Notes under the pieces: generated by a model | What the model saw: only the letters and a program-made list of their open reading frames with translations | Told to the model about the DNA's origin: nothing | The model's database searches: none | Made by a program: the position numbers and the translations under genes | Assembly: GCA_003220535.1 (NCBI GenBank) | Contig: QHSU01000056.1 | Location: 175,729 to 239,728, forward strand | Length of the DNA stretch: 64,000 nucleotides | Direction: 5' to 3' | Source of the DNA: Candidatus Rokuibacteriota bacterium | Lineage (GTDB): Bacteria > Methylomirabilota > Methylomirabilia > Rokubacteriales > CSP1-6 | Shown here: in pieces, positions 34,304 to 43,371 of the stretch | Layout of the letters: each line of letters begins with the position of its first letter | Position numbering within the stretch: the stretch's first letter is position 1

Positions 34304-36610
34304 TCAGCTCCCCTGTGCTCTCCGGAGGAGCGCGAAGAGTCGCGCGGGCGTGACCGGCACTTCGCGGATGATCACGCCGAGGTCGGCGACCGCGTCCTCC
34401 ACGGCGTTCGCGATCGCCGCCGCGCCGGGGATGGCGCCGCTCTCGCCCACACCCTTGATGCCGAGCGGGTTGATGGTCGACGGATGCTCGTCGAGCGCGA
34501 CCACGAGGGACGGAAGCTGGTCGGCCTTGGGAATCGCGTAGTCCATCAGGCTGCCGGTCAGCAGCTGGCCCGATTCGTCGTACACCACTTCTTCCATCAA
34601 TCCGGCGCCGATGCCCTGGGCGGCGCCGCCCTGGAGCTGGCCCTCGACGATCGTGGGATTGATCGCGCGTCCCGGGTCGTGCACGATCGCGTACGCGAGC
34701 AGGCGCAGCTCGCACGTCTCGATGTCCACCTCGATCACGGCGGCGTGAGTGCCGAATGCCCAGGTGACCGTGTCGGGATAGAAGTACGTGCACGCGTTCA
34801 GGCCGGGCTCGCCAGTCGCCTTGAGCGCCTTGGACTTCACGGCGGCGCGGGCGACACGGCCCAGGCTCACCGCGCGGTCCGGCATCCCGACGACGTGCAC
34901 GCGGCTTTGCTCGATGCGCACGTCTTCGGGGGCGCACTCGAGCAGCTCGGCGGCGACACGCGCGGCGCGTTCGCGCACCTCGCGCGCGGTCTGCGCGACG
35001 GCGGGGCCCGAGTTGGCCGCGACGCGGCTGCCGCCCGTGCCCATGCCGTACGGGAAGAGCGACGTGTCGCCCGCGCTGACGATGACGTCGTCCCAGGCGG
35101 CGCCCAGCTCGGCGGCGGCGATCTGGGCGAGCGTCGTCGCGTGCCCTTGCCCCTGCGCCGTGACGCCGATGTAGACGTAGACCTTGCCGCTCGGGTCCAC
35201 GCGCACCGTCGCGCCCTCGTAGGGGCCGAGCCCCGTCCCCTGCGCGTAGCAGGCGAGACCGACGCCGATGCGGCGCGTGGCGCCGGCCCGTGACTTCTGA
35301 CGGCGGCGCCACTCGTCGTAGGGCAGGAGCGCCAGGGCGCGCTCGAACGCCGCGGGGAAATCTCCGGGGTCGTAGGCGACGGGGACGCCGTCTTTGTAGG
35401 TCAGGCCCGGGCGGTAGGGCATCTCGGCGGGGCGCACGAAGTTCCGTCGGCGGATCTCCGCCGGATCGAGGCCGAGCCGCCGCGCGCCGATGTCCATGAG
35501 GCGCTCCATCACGAATACCGCCTCGGGGCGCCCGGCGGCGCGGTAGGCCGCGTTCAACGCCTTGGTCGTGACGACGCTCGTGCCCGTGTTCCGGTAGTGC
35601 GGTACCCGATACGGGCCCGGCAGGTGGTTGACCGTGTTCGCCGTGAGCCCGTCGCCCTGCAGGGGGTAGGCGCCGACGTCGGCGAGGAACGTGGCGTCGA
35701 CGCCGACGATGGTTCCGTCGCGCGCGAACCCGATGCGAGCGTCGTGCGCCTGCTCGCGGTCTTGGCCCATGCTCGCGAGATTCTCTCGCCGGCTCTCCAC
35801 CCACTTCACGGGCCGGTCGAGCCGGAGCGCCGCCGCCGCGACCAGGATCTCCTCCGGATAGATCGGACCTTTCGGGCCGAAGCCGCCGCCGACGTCGGGC
35901 ACCACGACCCGCACGTTCTCGACCGGCAGCCCGAGCGCCACGGCGACCGCGTCGCGAAGGGTGTACGGGCTCTGAGTGGACGACGAGACCACGAGCGCGC
36001 CGGAGTCGCGGTCGCGATACGCGAACACGCCGCGCGTCTCGATCGGCACGGCGCTGAGCCGCGGGTGCCGCAGCCGCTCCCGGACGACGAGGTGCGCCGC
36101 CGCCAGCGCGCGCTCGGCGTCGCCGACGCTGCCCCGCGCCACGATCGCGGTGTTGTCCGACCAGCCTTCGTGAAGCCGCGTCGCTGAACCGAGTGCCGCC
36201 TCGGCGGTCGCCAGGGCCGGCCGCCGCTCGTACTCGACGGTCACCGCGTCGAGGGCGTCGGCGAGCTGGGAGAAGGTCTCGGCCACGACGACGGCGACGG
36301 GCTCGCCGACGTAGCGGACGACCTCACGCGCAAGGACGGGCTGGGCCCAGGGGCGCCCTTTCTGGGCACCGCCGTAGGCCGTTGGCATGTCCGGCGCGAT
36401 CTCTCCGAGATCCGAGGCGCTCCAGACGAGGATCACGCCGGGCAGGGCGCGTGCGGCGTCCGTTGCGACCTTCGTCAGGCGCGCGTGGGCCTCGGCGCTC
36501 CGCACGACACCGAGATGCAGCAACCCGGCGCGGGTGAGGTCGTCGACGAACCGTCCACCGCCCGTGAGGAGACGCTGGTCCTCCTTCCGTCGCGGAGAGG
36601 CACCGATCAT
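34304..36610 (-). CDS. Xanthine dehydrogenase family, molybdopterin-binding large subunit
   Basis: The product is 768 aa, ATG 36610, with GGAG 4 nt upstream. The opening IGASPRRKEDQRLLTGGGRFVDDL is typical of CoxL-type proteins. The active-site loop is AAYRAAGRPEA, so it is not the AYRCSFR of true CO dehydrogenases. GGGFGPKG, GQGHATTLAQ and the catalytic Glu in GIKGVGESGAI are present. It would hydroxylate an aldehyde, purine or other heterocycle. The iron-sulfur (small) and FAD (medium) subunits that normally sit next to it are missing here. Confidence 0.9.
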   Translation of the reverse strand: MIGASPRRKEDQRLLTGGGRFVDDLTRAGLLHLGVVRSAEAHARLTKVATDAARALPGVILVWSASDLGEIAPDMPTAYGGAQKGRPWAQPVLAREVVRYVGEPVAVVVAETFSQLADALDAVTVEYERRPALATAEAALGSATRLHEGWSDNTAIVARGSVGDAERALAAAHLVVRERLRHPRLSAVPIETRGVFAYRDRDSGALVVSSSTQSPYTLRDAVAVALGLPVENVRVVVPDVGGGFGPKGPIYPEEILVAAAALRLDRPVKWVESRRENLASMGQDREQAHDARIGFARDGTIVGVDATFLADVGAYPLQGDGLTANTVNHLPGPYRVPHYRNTGTSVVTTKALNAAYRAAGRPEAVFVMERLMDIGARRLGLDPAEIRRRNFVRPAEMPYRPGLTYKDGVPVAYDPGDFPAAFERALALLPYDEWRRRQKSRAGATRRIGVGLACYAQGTGLGPYEGATVRVDPSGKVYVYIGVTAQGQGHATTLAQIAAAELGAAWDDVIVSAGDTSLFPYGMGTGGSRVAANSGPAVAQTAREVRERAARVAAELLECAPEDVRIEQSRVHVVGMPDRAVSLGRVARAAVKSKALKATGEPGLNACTYFYPDTVTWAFGTHAAVIEVDIETCELRLLAYAIVHDPGRAINPTIVEGQLQGGAAQGIGAGLMEEVVYDESGQLLTGSLMDYAIPKADQLPSLVVALDEHPSTINPLGIKGVGESGAIPGAAAIANAVEDAVADLGVIIREVPVTPARLFALLRRAQGS

Positions 36611-36652
36611 GTCGCTCCGGAATCTATCACGGCCGTCGAGGATCTACTTCGG

Positions 36653-36658
36653 TAGACT
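36653..36658 (+). promoter_or_regulatory. -10 box for the adenylate cyclase gene
   Basis: TAGACT ends 9 nt before ATG 36668, so the mRNA would have an almost absent leader. A GAGGG lies 2 nt before the ATG, too close to act as a normal ribosome site. Confidence 0.4.
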
Positions 36659-36667
36659 CTGAGGGCG

Positions 36668-38209
36668 ATGCGCGAGGGCGGCCACCGATCACCGGCGTGG
36701 CTTCAGGTAGCGGTGCTCGTGCCAGCCAACCTGGTCGGCGCCCTCGTCTCGTTCACTTACTTCACCTTCGTCGACTTCCTGACGCCCCCGCGCACGGATG
36801 GGCTCGCAGGCGCCATCCGGTTCTTCATCGTCGGCTTCGCGCTCCTGGTCGCGATCGCTGCCATCTGGACCACGCGCTGGACTCGGATCCTCAACCCGGT
36901 CGACGGCCGCTGGCCGACCTCGATGGAAGCCCGGCGTCGCGCACTGCTGTTTCCGTATGCGATCGCCGGCATCATCTTCTGCGGCTGGGCGCTCGCAGGT
37001 CTGCTCTTCGGCGTGATCCGACCGCTCATGCTCGGCGTGTTCACGGTCGAGCGCGCGGCCCGGTTCATCTTCGGCAACACGTTCGTTGCTGGCACGGCGA
37101 CGACCGCTCTGACCTTCTTCATGGCCGAGCATCTCTGGCGCAAGGAGCTGCCGAAATTCTTTCCCGAGGGCGACTTGAGCGCCGTTCCGGGGGCGTTCCG
37201 GCTCCGGGTGCGAACACGACTCCTGGTGATTCTCCTCCTGGTGGGTGTCCTGCCGCTCTCGGTCCTCGGCGTGATGTCCTACCGGCGCGCCGAGTCGCTC
37301 CCTGGAATGGATCCGGCCGCCGCTGCCCAGGTCATGGGGAGCTTGCTCGTCTCGATGGTCTTCATCGCGGTCGTGGGCAGCCTGGTGGCGATCGGACTGG
37401 CGCTGTTCGCGGCCGGCAGCGTGGCGACGCCGCTCCGGGAAGTGCAGGGCGCCATGCGCGAGGTCGAGCGCGGCAACCTCGACGCCCGCTGCGCGGTCGT
37501 GACCAATGACGAGATCGGCGCGGCGGCCGAGGGCTTCAATCGCATGGTACACGGCCTCAAGGAGCGCGAGTTCCTGAAGGAGACGTTCGGGAAGTACGTG
37601 AGCCGCGAGATCCGCGACGAGATCCTGGCGGGTCGCATCGCGCTCGAGGGCCAGGCGCAAGATGTTACGATCCTCTTCGCCGATCTCCGCGACTTCACGC
37701 CATGGGTGGAGTCCACGAGCCCCCGCGAGGTGGTCCGCGACCTCAACGCTTACTTCACGGAAATGGACCGCGCGATCCGCGAGCACCGGGGGCTCGTGCT
37801 GCAGTTCATCGGTGACGAGATCGAGGCGGCGTTCGGCGCGCCCGTTGCGTACCCCGGGCACGCGGAGATGGCGGTGCGGGCCGCCCTCGACATGCGTCGC
37901 CGCCTGGCGGCGTGGAACGCCGAGCGCGCGCGGGCCGGCAAGCTGCCCCTCCGCCACGGCATCGGGATCCATACCGGGGCGGTGCTCGCCGGGAACATCG
38001 GGAGCTCCGAGCGGCTCGCGTACGCTCTCGTCGGCGACCCGGTGAACCTCGCGTCGAGAATTCAGAACCTCAACAAGGAGTTCGGCTCGGACATCCTCGT
38101 CAGTGGGGATACGCGTCGGCGGCTCAACGGGGGATTCGAGCTCGTTCAGCTTCCTGCCGTGCGGGTCAAGGGAAAGGTTGAGGAAGTAGAAGTTTATCGT
38201 CTTGCTTGA
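36668..38209 (+). CDS. Membrane-bound class III adenylate/guanylate cyclase with HAMP domain
   Basis: The product is 513 aa. Residues 1-250 contain about six transmembrane helices. A HAMP linker follows (FAAGSVATPLREVQGAMREVERGNLDARC). The cyclase domain occupies about 325-510: VTILFADLRDFT with metal Asp, QFIGDEIEAAFGAP with the second Asp, and ALVGDPVNLASRI with the transition-state Asn/Arg. The usual base-selecting Lys of KFIGD is Gln here, so nucleotide preference is uncertain. It synthesises cAMP (or cGMP) in response to a membrane signal. It is divergent from the XDH-type gene and followed by the 38.2-kb palindrome. Confidence 0.9.
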   Translation: MREGGHRSPAWLQVAVLVPANLVGALVSFTYFTFVDFLTPPRTDGLAGAIRFFIVGFALLVAIAAIWTTRWTRILNPVDGRWPTSMEARRRALLFPYAIAGIIFCGWALAGLLFGVIRPLMLGVFTVERAARFIFGNTFVAGTATTALTFFMAEHLWRKELPKFFPEGDLSAVPGAFRLRVRTRLLVILLLVGVLPLSVLGVMSYRRAESLPGMDPAAAAQVMGSLLVSMVFIAVVGSLVAIGLALFAAGSVATPLREVQGAMREVERGNLDARCAVVTNDEIGAAAEGFNRMVHGLKEREFLKETFGKYVSREIRDEILAGRIALEGQAQDVTILFADLRDFTPWVESTSPREVVRDLNAYFTEMDRAIREHRGLVLQFIGDEIEAAFGAPVAYPGHAEMAVRAALDMRRRLAAWNAERARAGKLPLRHGIGIHTGAVLAGNIGSSERLAYALVGDPVNLASRIQNLNKEFGSDILVSGDTRRRLNGGFELVQLPAVRVKGKVEEVEVYRLA

Positions 38210-38211
38210 GG

Positions 38212-38365
38212 CGGGGCTCACGGGGTGGCGGGGGGCGGCGGGGCCCCTCGGCCAGCTCCGTCACCCACTCGCCCGAATCGCAGCTCTTCGAGCTGCGGGC
38301 GGGACGAGGGGGTCCCACTGCGCCGGCCGAGGGGCCCCGCCGCCCCCGCCACCCCGTGAGCCCCG
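38212..38365. repeat. Long near-perfect palindrome (154 nt) after the cyclase gene
   Basis: The left arm 38212-38253 (42 nt, from CGGGGCTCACGGGGTGGCGG to CCCCTCGGCC) is the exact reverse complement of 38325-38365, except for one extra G. The 71-nt centre itself folds: CGCAGCTC (38279-38286) and GAGCTGCG (38290-38297) form a perfect 8-bp stem over TTC, with further partial pairing outward. It starts 3 nt after the cyclase stop. It could be an RNA terminator/stabiliser, or a MITE-like or REP-like mobile repeat. No target-site duplication was identified. Confidence 0.85.
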
Positions 38366-38488
38366 GCTACGCTCGGCTCCGACTTAGCGCGGCATCCGTT
38401 GATGCGTTGGCGAGAAAGGATCTCGCCGGTTCGTACCACATGCTTCGAGCCGATCGCGGGGGCCATCCCACCGGGTCCCGGCGGCGCG

Positions 38489-39193
38489 TTAGTGCTGGAG
38501 GCGGTCGACGAGGGTGTTGAGGCGGGCTGCGTCGGGGGTCAGGAGATCGAGGAACCAGAAGGCGACGCCCTGGGGGTCGACGCGGACGACGAGCGCCAGA
38601 ACGTCGATCATCGGGCCCCCGTCCGGCGGCGTGAACTCGAGCTTCACCGCCTGACCCGGCCTGAGTCGTCGGTTCACGCGCACTTTCATCCCCGTGGACG
38701 AGAGCTCCGTGCACGTGCCGTCCACGGTGCCGTTCGAGGCGGCGATCCGCACCCCCAGCTTGAGGCTGGCGCGCGCTGCGGGCCGACGCTCGACCGGCTG
38801 CTGATCGCTCTGCTGCCGCCGGGCCAGGGCGAACGGCACGAGGTAGGCCAGGACCTGACCCAGCCGTTCGAGCGTGACGGGCTTGCGGATGAAATCCAGG
38901 GCGCCGAGCTTGAGACAGGCGCGCGCCTCTATCTCGGTCGCGACGCCCGAGACGACGACAACGGGCACCGCGGAGTCGCGGACGGTCGACAGGTTGAGGA
39001 ACTCGACCCCGCTCATGCCCGGGAGCCGGACGTCGAGGAGGATCGTGTCCGGTCGGGCGCTCGCCAGCGCTTCGAGCGCGGCCTCCGCGCTGCCGACGAC
39101 GATCGGCTGATAGCCGAGCTCCGCGACGAAGTCGCGGAAGATCTCGGCCAGCCGCTCGTCGTCCTCGACAATCAGGATCCGGATGGCGCTCAT
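38489..39193 (-). CDS. Response regulator with receiver and PilZ domains
   Basis: The product is 234 aa from ATG 39193, overlapping the murB stop by ATGA. The receiver is residues 1-120: RILIVEDDERL, phosphoacceptor Asp in ILLDVRLPGMSG, Thr/Ser in VVVSGVA, and Lys in FIRKPV. The C-terminal 90 residues resemble a PilZ domain (RASLKLGVRIAA, ELSSTGMKVRVNRRLRPGQAVKLEF). However, the c-di-GMP-binding RxxxR and DxSxxG motifs are only partly kept (LSSTGM), so binding is uncertain. No kinase is adjacent. Confidence 0.83.
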   Translation of the reverse strand: MSAIRILIVEDDERLAEIFRDFVAELGYQPIVVGSAEAALEALASARPDTILLDVRLPGMSGVEFLNLSTVRDSAVPVVVVSGVATEIEARACLKLGALDFIRKPVTLERLGQVLAYLVPFALARRQQSDQQPVERRPAARASLKLGVRIAASNGTVDGTCTELSSTGMKVRVNRRLRPGQAVKLEFTPPDGGPMIDVLALVVRVDPQGVAFWFLDLLTPDAARLNTLVDRLQH

Positions 39194-40242
39194 CGTGCGG
39201 TCACGCCCCAGAAGACCGGCTCGGGCGTCAGGCGGACGCCGAAGCGCTCGGCGACGGCGGCCTGCACCCGCCGGGCGAAGGCGACGACGTCGCACGCCCG
39301 CGCGCCGTCGTGGGCCACGATCGCGAGGGCGTGGCGCGTCGAGAGACCGACCGGCCCGTCGGCGTGGCCCCGCGCGTACCCGGCGCGCTCGATCAGCCAT
39401 GCGGCGGAGAGCTTCACCTGACCGCCGGGCAGGGGCCAGCGCGGCATCGACGGATCGCCGGCGCGCGACTTGACGGCGGCGAGCTCGGCGCTGGGGATGA
39501 TGGGATTCGTGAAGAACGAGCCGCAGCTTCGGCGGTTTTCGTCCTGGGAATCGAGCACCATGGACTTGGACCGGCGGATGGCGATCACGCTGGCGCGCAC
39601 GTCGGCGAGCGACGGGGTCGCGACGCCGCGCGCGGCAAGGTCCTTCTCGACGTCCGCGTACCGGACGGCGGCGCGGCCGTTGGGTCGCAACCGATAACTC
39701 ACCGACAGGACGACGTACCGTCCCGGCTCGCCGCTCCGGAACAGGCTGTCGCGATAGGTGAAGCGGCACTCGCGATTCTTGAAGGAGACGATGCTCCCGG
39801 TGGACGTGTCGAGCGCCCGGACGACCGTCACCGTTTCGCTGACCTCCTGGCCGTACGCGCCGACGTTCTGCATGGGGGTAGCGCCGACCAGGCCTGGAAT
39901 GCCGCTCAAGCTCTCGAGCCCGGCCCAACCCCGCTCGACGGTTCGGGCCACCAGCACATCCCAGGGCTCGCCGGCCGCGGCGGTCAGCTCGACCGCGCCA
40001 TCGGCCTCGTGCGTGTCGATGCCGCGCAGCGCGATCTTCACCACGAGGGCCTCGATCCCCTCGTCGCCGACGACGAGGTTCGAGCCGCCGCCCAGAACGT
40101 AGAGCGGCACGCCCCGGCCGCGCGCCCACTCGAGCGCGGCGAGGACCGCGGCCTCGTCCTGCACTTCTACGAAGAAGCGCGCCGGTCCGCCGACACCCAT
40201 TGTGCAGTGCGGCGCCAGGCGGACGTGCTCGAGAGGCGCCAT
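39190..40242 (-). CDS. murB: UDP-N-acetylmuramate dehydrogenase (MurB, type I)
   Basis: The product is 350 aa; ATG 40242 is preceded at 6 nt by TATGCT, so it is probably leaderless. The FAD-binding PCMH segment has YVLGGGSNLVVGDEGIEALVVKI and PMQNVGAYGQEVSETV. The substrate loop with Tyr is CRFTYRDSLFR, which marks type I enzymes. The catalytic Ser is in CGSFFTNPI and the final Glu in LTPEPVFWG. It reduces UDP-GlcNAc-enolpyruvate to UDP-MurNAc in peptidoglycan synthesis, in the cytoplasm. It stands outside any mur cluster, which is unusual but seen in E. coli as well. Confidence 0.95.
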   Translation of the reverse strand: MAPLEHVRLAPHCTMGVGGPARFFVEVQDEAAVLAALEWARGRGVPLYVLGGGSNLVVGDEGIEALVVKIALRGIDTHEADGAVELTAAAGEPWDVLVARTVERGWAGLESLSGIPGLVGATPMQNVGAYGQEVSETVTVVRALDTSTGSIVSFKNRECRFTYRDSLFRSGEPGRYVVLSVSYRLRPNGRAAVRYADVEKDLAARGVATPSLADVRASVIAIRRSKSMVLDSQDENRRSCGSFFTNPIIPSAELAAVKSRAGDPSMPRWPLPGGQVKLSAAWLIERAGYARGHADGPVGLSTRHALAIVAHDGARACDVVAFARRVQAAVAERFGVRLTPEPVFWGVTAR

Positions 40243-40248
40243 ACCTCG

Positions 40249-40254
40249 AGCATA
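40249..40254 (-). promoter_or_regulatory. -10 box of a predicted leaderless promoter for murB
   Basis: TATGCT (minus strand) ends 6 nt before ATG 40242. There is no Shine-Dalgarno sequence, and the -35 (TGGAAC) is weak. Confidence 0.5.
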
Positions 40255-40343
40255 GCGCGTCAGCTGGCCCGTTCCATCCTCACATGGTGCGCTCCATCCG
40301 CGGGTCCAGCACGTCGCGGAGCCCGTCGCCGACCAGGTTGAAG

Positions 40344-41540
40344 CTACGAGCCGACGGGGGCTCGCGCGTCGGCGCCCGGCCTGGCACGCTCGACGAGTCG
40401 GAAGAGCACCAGGCCGAGGATCGTCGAGGCCATAACGAGCGCGGCGAACAGGATGGGGGCCGCAGGGCTGCCGAAGAGGTCGCGCACGGCCCCGGCGGCA
40501 AATTGCACGACCGCCATCGCGACGTAGAACACCGTGTAGTAGATGCCCAGGGCCGTCGCCAGACGCTCGCTCGCCACGGTCTTCGGCAGGAGCGCCATCA
40601 CGGCGCCCGGCGGCGCCCCGATCGCGAGACCGACGAGGCAGAAGGCCAGCAGCGGGTGCGTGAGCACGGGCAGGAGCATCGTGACGAGCGCGGCGACGAG
40701 GCTCCCCGCGACGATGACCAGGTTCGGCCGGCCGAGACGGTCGGTGAGCAGCCCGCCCAGCGGCACCGAGAGCATCGTGAGCCAGATCGCGAGGCTCACG
40801 ATGAAACCGGCGTCGCCGAGCGCGACGCCCCGGGCCATCAGCAGGCCGGGGCCGAACGCGATGACGGCGACGAGGCTCGCGTTGAAGCAGCCCCAGGCCA
40901 GGCCCCCGCTCAACGCGAGCCCGACCTCTCGTGCCGGCAGCCGCGCGCGTCGCTCGGCCGGCCTGGGCGCGCCGCCCGCGGCGGGCGGCGCATCGCGGTA
41001 GGCGAAGGCGATCAGCACGAGCCCGAGCGCTGCAGCGAGCGCCGTGGTCACGATCGCCACCCGCCACGAAGAGCTCGTGGCGAGGCCACCGAGCGTCGCT
41101 GCGGCAATGCCGAGGCCGACGGGCCAGCTCGTGAGCATGATGGCCATCGCCGTGGACATCTCGCGCTCGGCGAACCAGTCGGCGACCATCTTGGCGAGCA
41201 AGATGTTCATGAGCACGGCGCCGACGCCGCTCACCAGCCGGCCGGCTGCGGCGACGGCGAAGCCGTCGGCGGCGGCGGTGACGAGACCGCCGACGACCAT
41301 GAGCGCGAGACTGCCCACCACCGTGCGGCGCTCGCCGAGACGGTGGCCGAGCACGCCCCCCGGCAGCGCGAAAAAGGCGCCGGGCAGCATGTAGAGACCG
41401 ATGAGCGAGCCGAGCTGCACCCAGGTCAGCTCGAGCTCGGAGAGCATCAGCGGACCCACGGCGGCGACAGCCTGAAACTGAAAGCCCATCGATGTGCGCG
41501 TGACGAACACGATCGCCAGCGCCACCCAGCGGTTGGCCAT
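40344..41540 (-). CDS. Major facilitator superfamily transporter
   Basis: The product is 398 aa, ATG 41540, with twelve hydrophobic segments. The MFS signature between helices 2 and 3 is GGVLGHRLGERRTVV, and the second-half equivalent is GGLLTDRLGRPNLVIV. It resembles nitrate/nitrite or cyanate-type MFS carriers (CynX-like), but the substrate is unknown. TATGAT at 41550-41555 ends 9 nt before the ATG. It is divergent from the orphan substrate-binding protein gene at 41641. Confidence 0.9.
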   Translation of the reverse strand: MANRWVALAIVFVTRTSMGFQFQAVAAVGPLMLSELELTWVQLGSLIGLYMLPGAFFALPGGVLGHRLGERRTVVGSLALMVVGGLVTAAADGFAVAAAGRLVSGVGAVLMNILLAKMVADWFAEREMSTAMAIMLTSWPVGLGIAAATLGGLATSSSWRVAIVTTALAAALGLVLIAFAYRDAPPAAGGAPRPAERRARLPAREVGLALSGGLAWGCFNASLVAVIAFGPGLLMARGVALGDAGFIVSLAIWLTMLSVPLGGLLTDRLGRPNLVIVAGSLVAALVTMLLPVLTHPLLAFCLVGLAIGAPPGAVMALLPKTVASERLATALGIYYTVFYVAMAVVQFAAGAVRDLFGSPAAPILFAALVMASTILGLVLFRLVERARPGADARAPVGS

Positions 41541-41549
41541 GTGGCGGGG

Positions 41550-41555
41550 ATCATA
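41550..41555 (-). promoter_or_regulatory. -10 box for the MFS transporter
   Basis: TATGAT, five of six consensus bases, ends 9 nt before ATG 41540 on the minus strand. No -35 matches at 17 nt. Confidence 0.4.
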
Positions 41556-41576
41556 GCGGACGCGGAAGTCTCCGGC

Positions 41577-41605
41577 TTGATCAATCAGCGCCGCCGACAT
41601 AGAGT
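41577..41605 (+). promoter_or_regulatory. Promoter of the orphan substrate-binding protein gene
   Basis: TTGATC (41577-41582), 17 nt and TAGAGT (41600-41605) lie 36 nt before ATG 41641. The -35 is within the palindrome TTGATCAA. Confidence 0.5.
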
Positions 41606-41640
41606 CCGGCCGAGAGATGACTTTGCACGAGGGGGAGACC

Positions 41641-43296
41641 ATGGCCGAACCCGTAACCCCGACCACCATCAGCCGTCGCGACCTGCTCAAGCTCGGGGGC
41701 GCGGCAGTCGCCGCCGGGGTCGGCATCCCACTCGTCGAAGAAGCCGCCGAGGCCCAGACGCCGAAGCGAGGCGGGGTCTTCCGGATCCGCGGCGAGGACG
41801 CCACCACCGGCTTCGATCCCCATCTGTTCGCGAACCACCACCGGATCTCCACGAATCTCTCCTTCACCCACAGTCGCCTGGTGAGGGTGAAGGCCGGTCC
41901 CTCGGTGGCGCCGGGCACCCTGCCGGTCGAGCCGGACCTGGCCGAGTCGTGGACGCAACCCAGCGACCGGACGTACGTCTTCAAGCTGCGCAAGGGCGTG
42001 CACTGGCACCCGAAGCCTCCGGTGAACGGCCGCGAGCTGACCGCGGACGACGTGAAGTACACCTACGAGCGCTTTCTCGCGACCAAGGGAAACCCGAACC
42101 GCTCGATGCTCGGCCACGTCGAGAAGATCGAGGCGCTCGATCGCCACACCGTTCGGTTCACCCTCAGCGAGCCCTTCGGCTGGTTCCTCGATTACCTGGC
42201 GAACACCGTGATGTGGATCGTGCCGCGCGAGGCGGTGGAGCAGTTCGGGGACCTCAAGCGGCCCGAGGCGTGCATCGGGACCGGGCCGTGGATGCTCGAG
42301 CGCTACGAGCCGAACGTCCGGCTCATCTTCACCCGGAACCCGAGCTACTTCCTCCCCGGTCTTCCGTACGCGGACGGGGTCGAGGTGACCGTCGACGAAG
42401 ACCCGTCCTCCCGGCTCGCCGCCTGGATCTCCGGCAAATACGACTTCGCCCCCGAGTACGGCCAGTGCGTGCGGCGGCTCGACCTGGACGTCGCCAGGGG
42501 ACGGAAGCCCGGCCTCAAGACACAGGACTTTGTCGTGCTCTTCGGCGGCGTCACCATGATGAAGCTCGACCGTGAGCCGTTCCGGGACATCAGGGTGCGC
42601 CGCGCGCTGGCGCAGGCGTCCAACTGGAAGGAGATCCTCGAGTCCAATGCCTGGTCGCTCGGGCATGGGGTTCAGAATCCGGCGGTTCCGGCGGCACTGA
42701 AGGAGTGGTCGATCCCGATCAACCAGCTCACCCCAGAGGGGCGGCGGCTCTACGAGCAGAACATTCCCGAGGCCAAGCGGCTCCTGGCGCAGGCCGGCTT
42801 TCCGGCGGGACTCAAGCTCCCGGTGGAGGCAACGCTCGGCTGGAGCCCCGACTACGTGGACCAGCTGCAGGTGGTCATGCGGAACTGGAAGGATGCCGGG
42901 ATCGACACCGAGGTCCGGGGCAAGGAGTTCGGGGCGTTCATGGCGAGCGTGATCTACGGGAAGTTCGAGAAGCTGGCACACAGTCTCCGCGGCGGCAGCC
43001 CGATCGCGGACATCTACTTCTACAGCGGTCACATCCCCGGTGAACCCCTGAACTCCTCGGGCGTCGACGATCCCAAGCTGACCGAGATGATCCGCCTGCA
43101 GCGCCGCACGCTCGACGCCGCCAAGCGGCGCGAGATCGTCTTCGACATCCAGCGATATCTGGCCGAGCAGGTCTACTACCACTACGACCCATCGGTCACC
43201 ACCGTGGCCGCCTGGGAGCCGTACGTGAAGAACTTCGCCCCGAACCTGGGTCACGACTACGGCGGCCGGCTGCTGGCCGCCTGGCTCGACCGCTGA
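41641..43296 (+). CDS. Orphan ABC substrate-binding protein, family 5
   Basis: The product is 551 aa; ATG 41641 follows GAGGGGGAG. The signal is twin-arginine (SRRDLLKLGGAAVAAGVG). The SBP_bac_5 fold is clear: KRGGVFRIRGEDATTGFDPH, VFKLRKGVHWHPKPPVNGRELTADDVKYTYERF, and AWEPYVKNFAPNLGHDYGGR near the end. No permease or ATPase genes are next to it. The following gene is an amidohydrolase, so it may present a compound for that enzyme or serve a distant transporter. It is different in sequence from the 29164 protein. Confidence 0.9.
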   Translation: MAEPVTPTTISRRDLLKLGGAAVAAGVGIPLVEEAAEAQTPKRGGVFRIRGEDATTGFDPHLFANHHRISTNLSFTHSRLVRVKAGPSVAPGTLPVEPDLAESWTQPSDRTYVFKLRKGVHWHPKPPVNGRELTADDVKYTYERFLATKGNPNRSMLGHVEKIEALDRHTVRFTLSEPFGWFLDYLANTVMWIVPREAVEQFGDLKRPEACIGTGPWMLERYEPNVRLIFTRNPSYFLPGLPYADGVEVTVDEDPSSRLAAWISGKYDFAPEYGQCVRRLDLDVARGRKPGLKTQDFVVLFGGVTMMKLDREPFRDIRVRRALAQASNWKEILESNAWSLGHGVQNPAVPAALKEWSIPINQLTPEGRRLYEQNIPEAKRLLAQAGFPAGLKLPVEATLGWSPDYVDQLQVVMRNWKDAGIDTEVRGKEFGAFMASVIYGKFEKLAHSLRGGSPIADIYFYSGHIPGEPLNSSGVDDPKLTEMIRLQRRTLDAAKRREIVFDIQRYLAEQVYYHYDPSVTTVAAWEPYVKNFAPNLGHDYGGRLLAAWLDR

Positions 43297-43371
43297 ACGT
43301 CGGCTGAGCGGGCCCGCTTGACTCGCCCCCGTGGATGCAGCACGATCGCACGTGCTGCCGGGGAGGACGTG

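Noticed and set aside
34304..36610. Calling this gene a CO dehydrogenase large subunit (coxL)
   Set aside because: The diagnostic AYRCSFR loop is absent; the loop is AAYRAAGR, so no CO oxidation is claimed.
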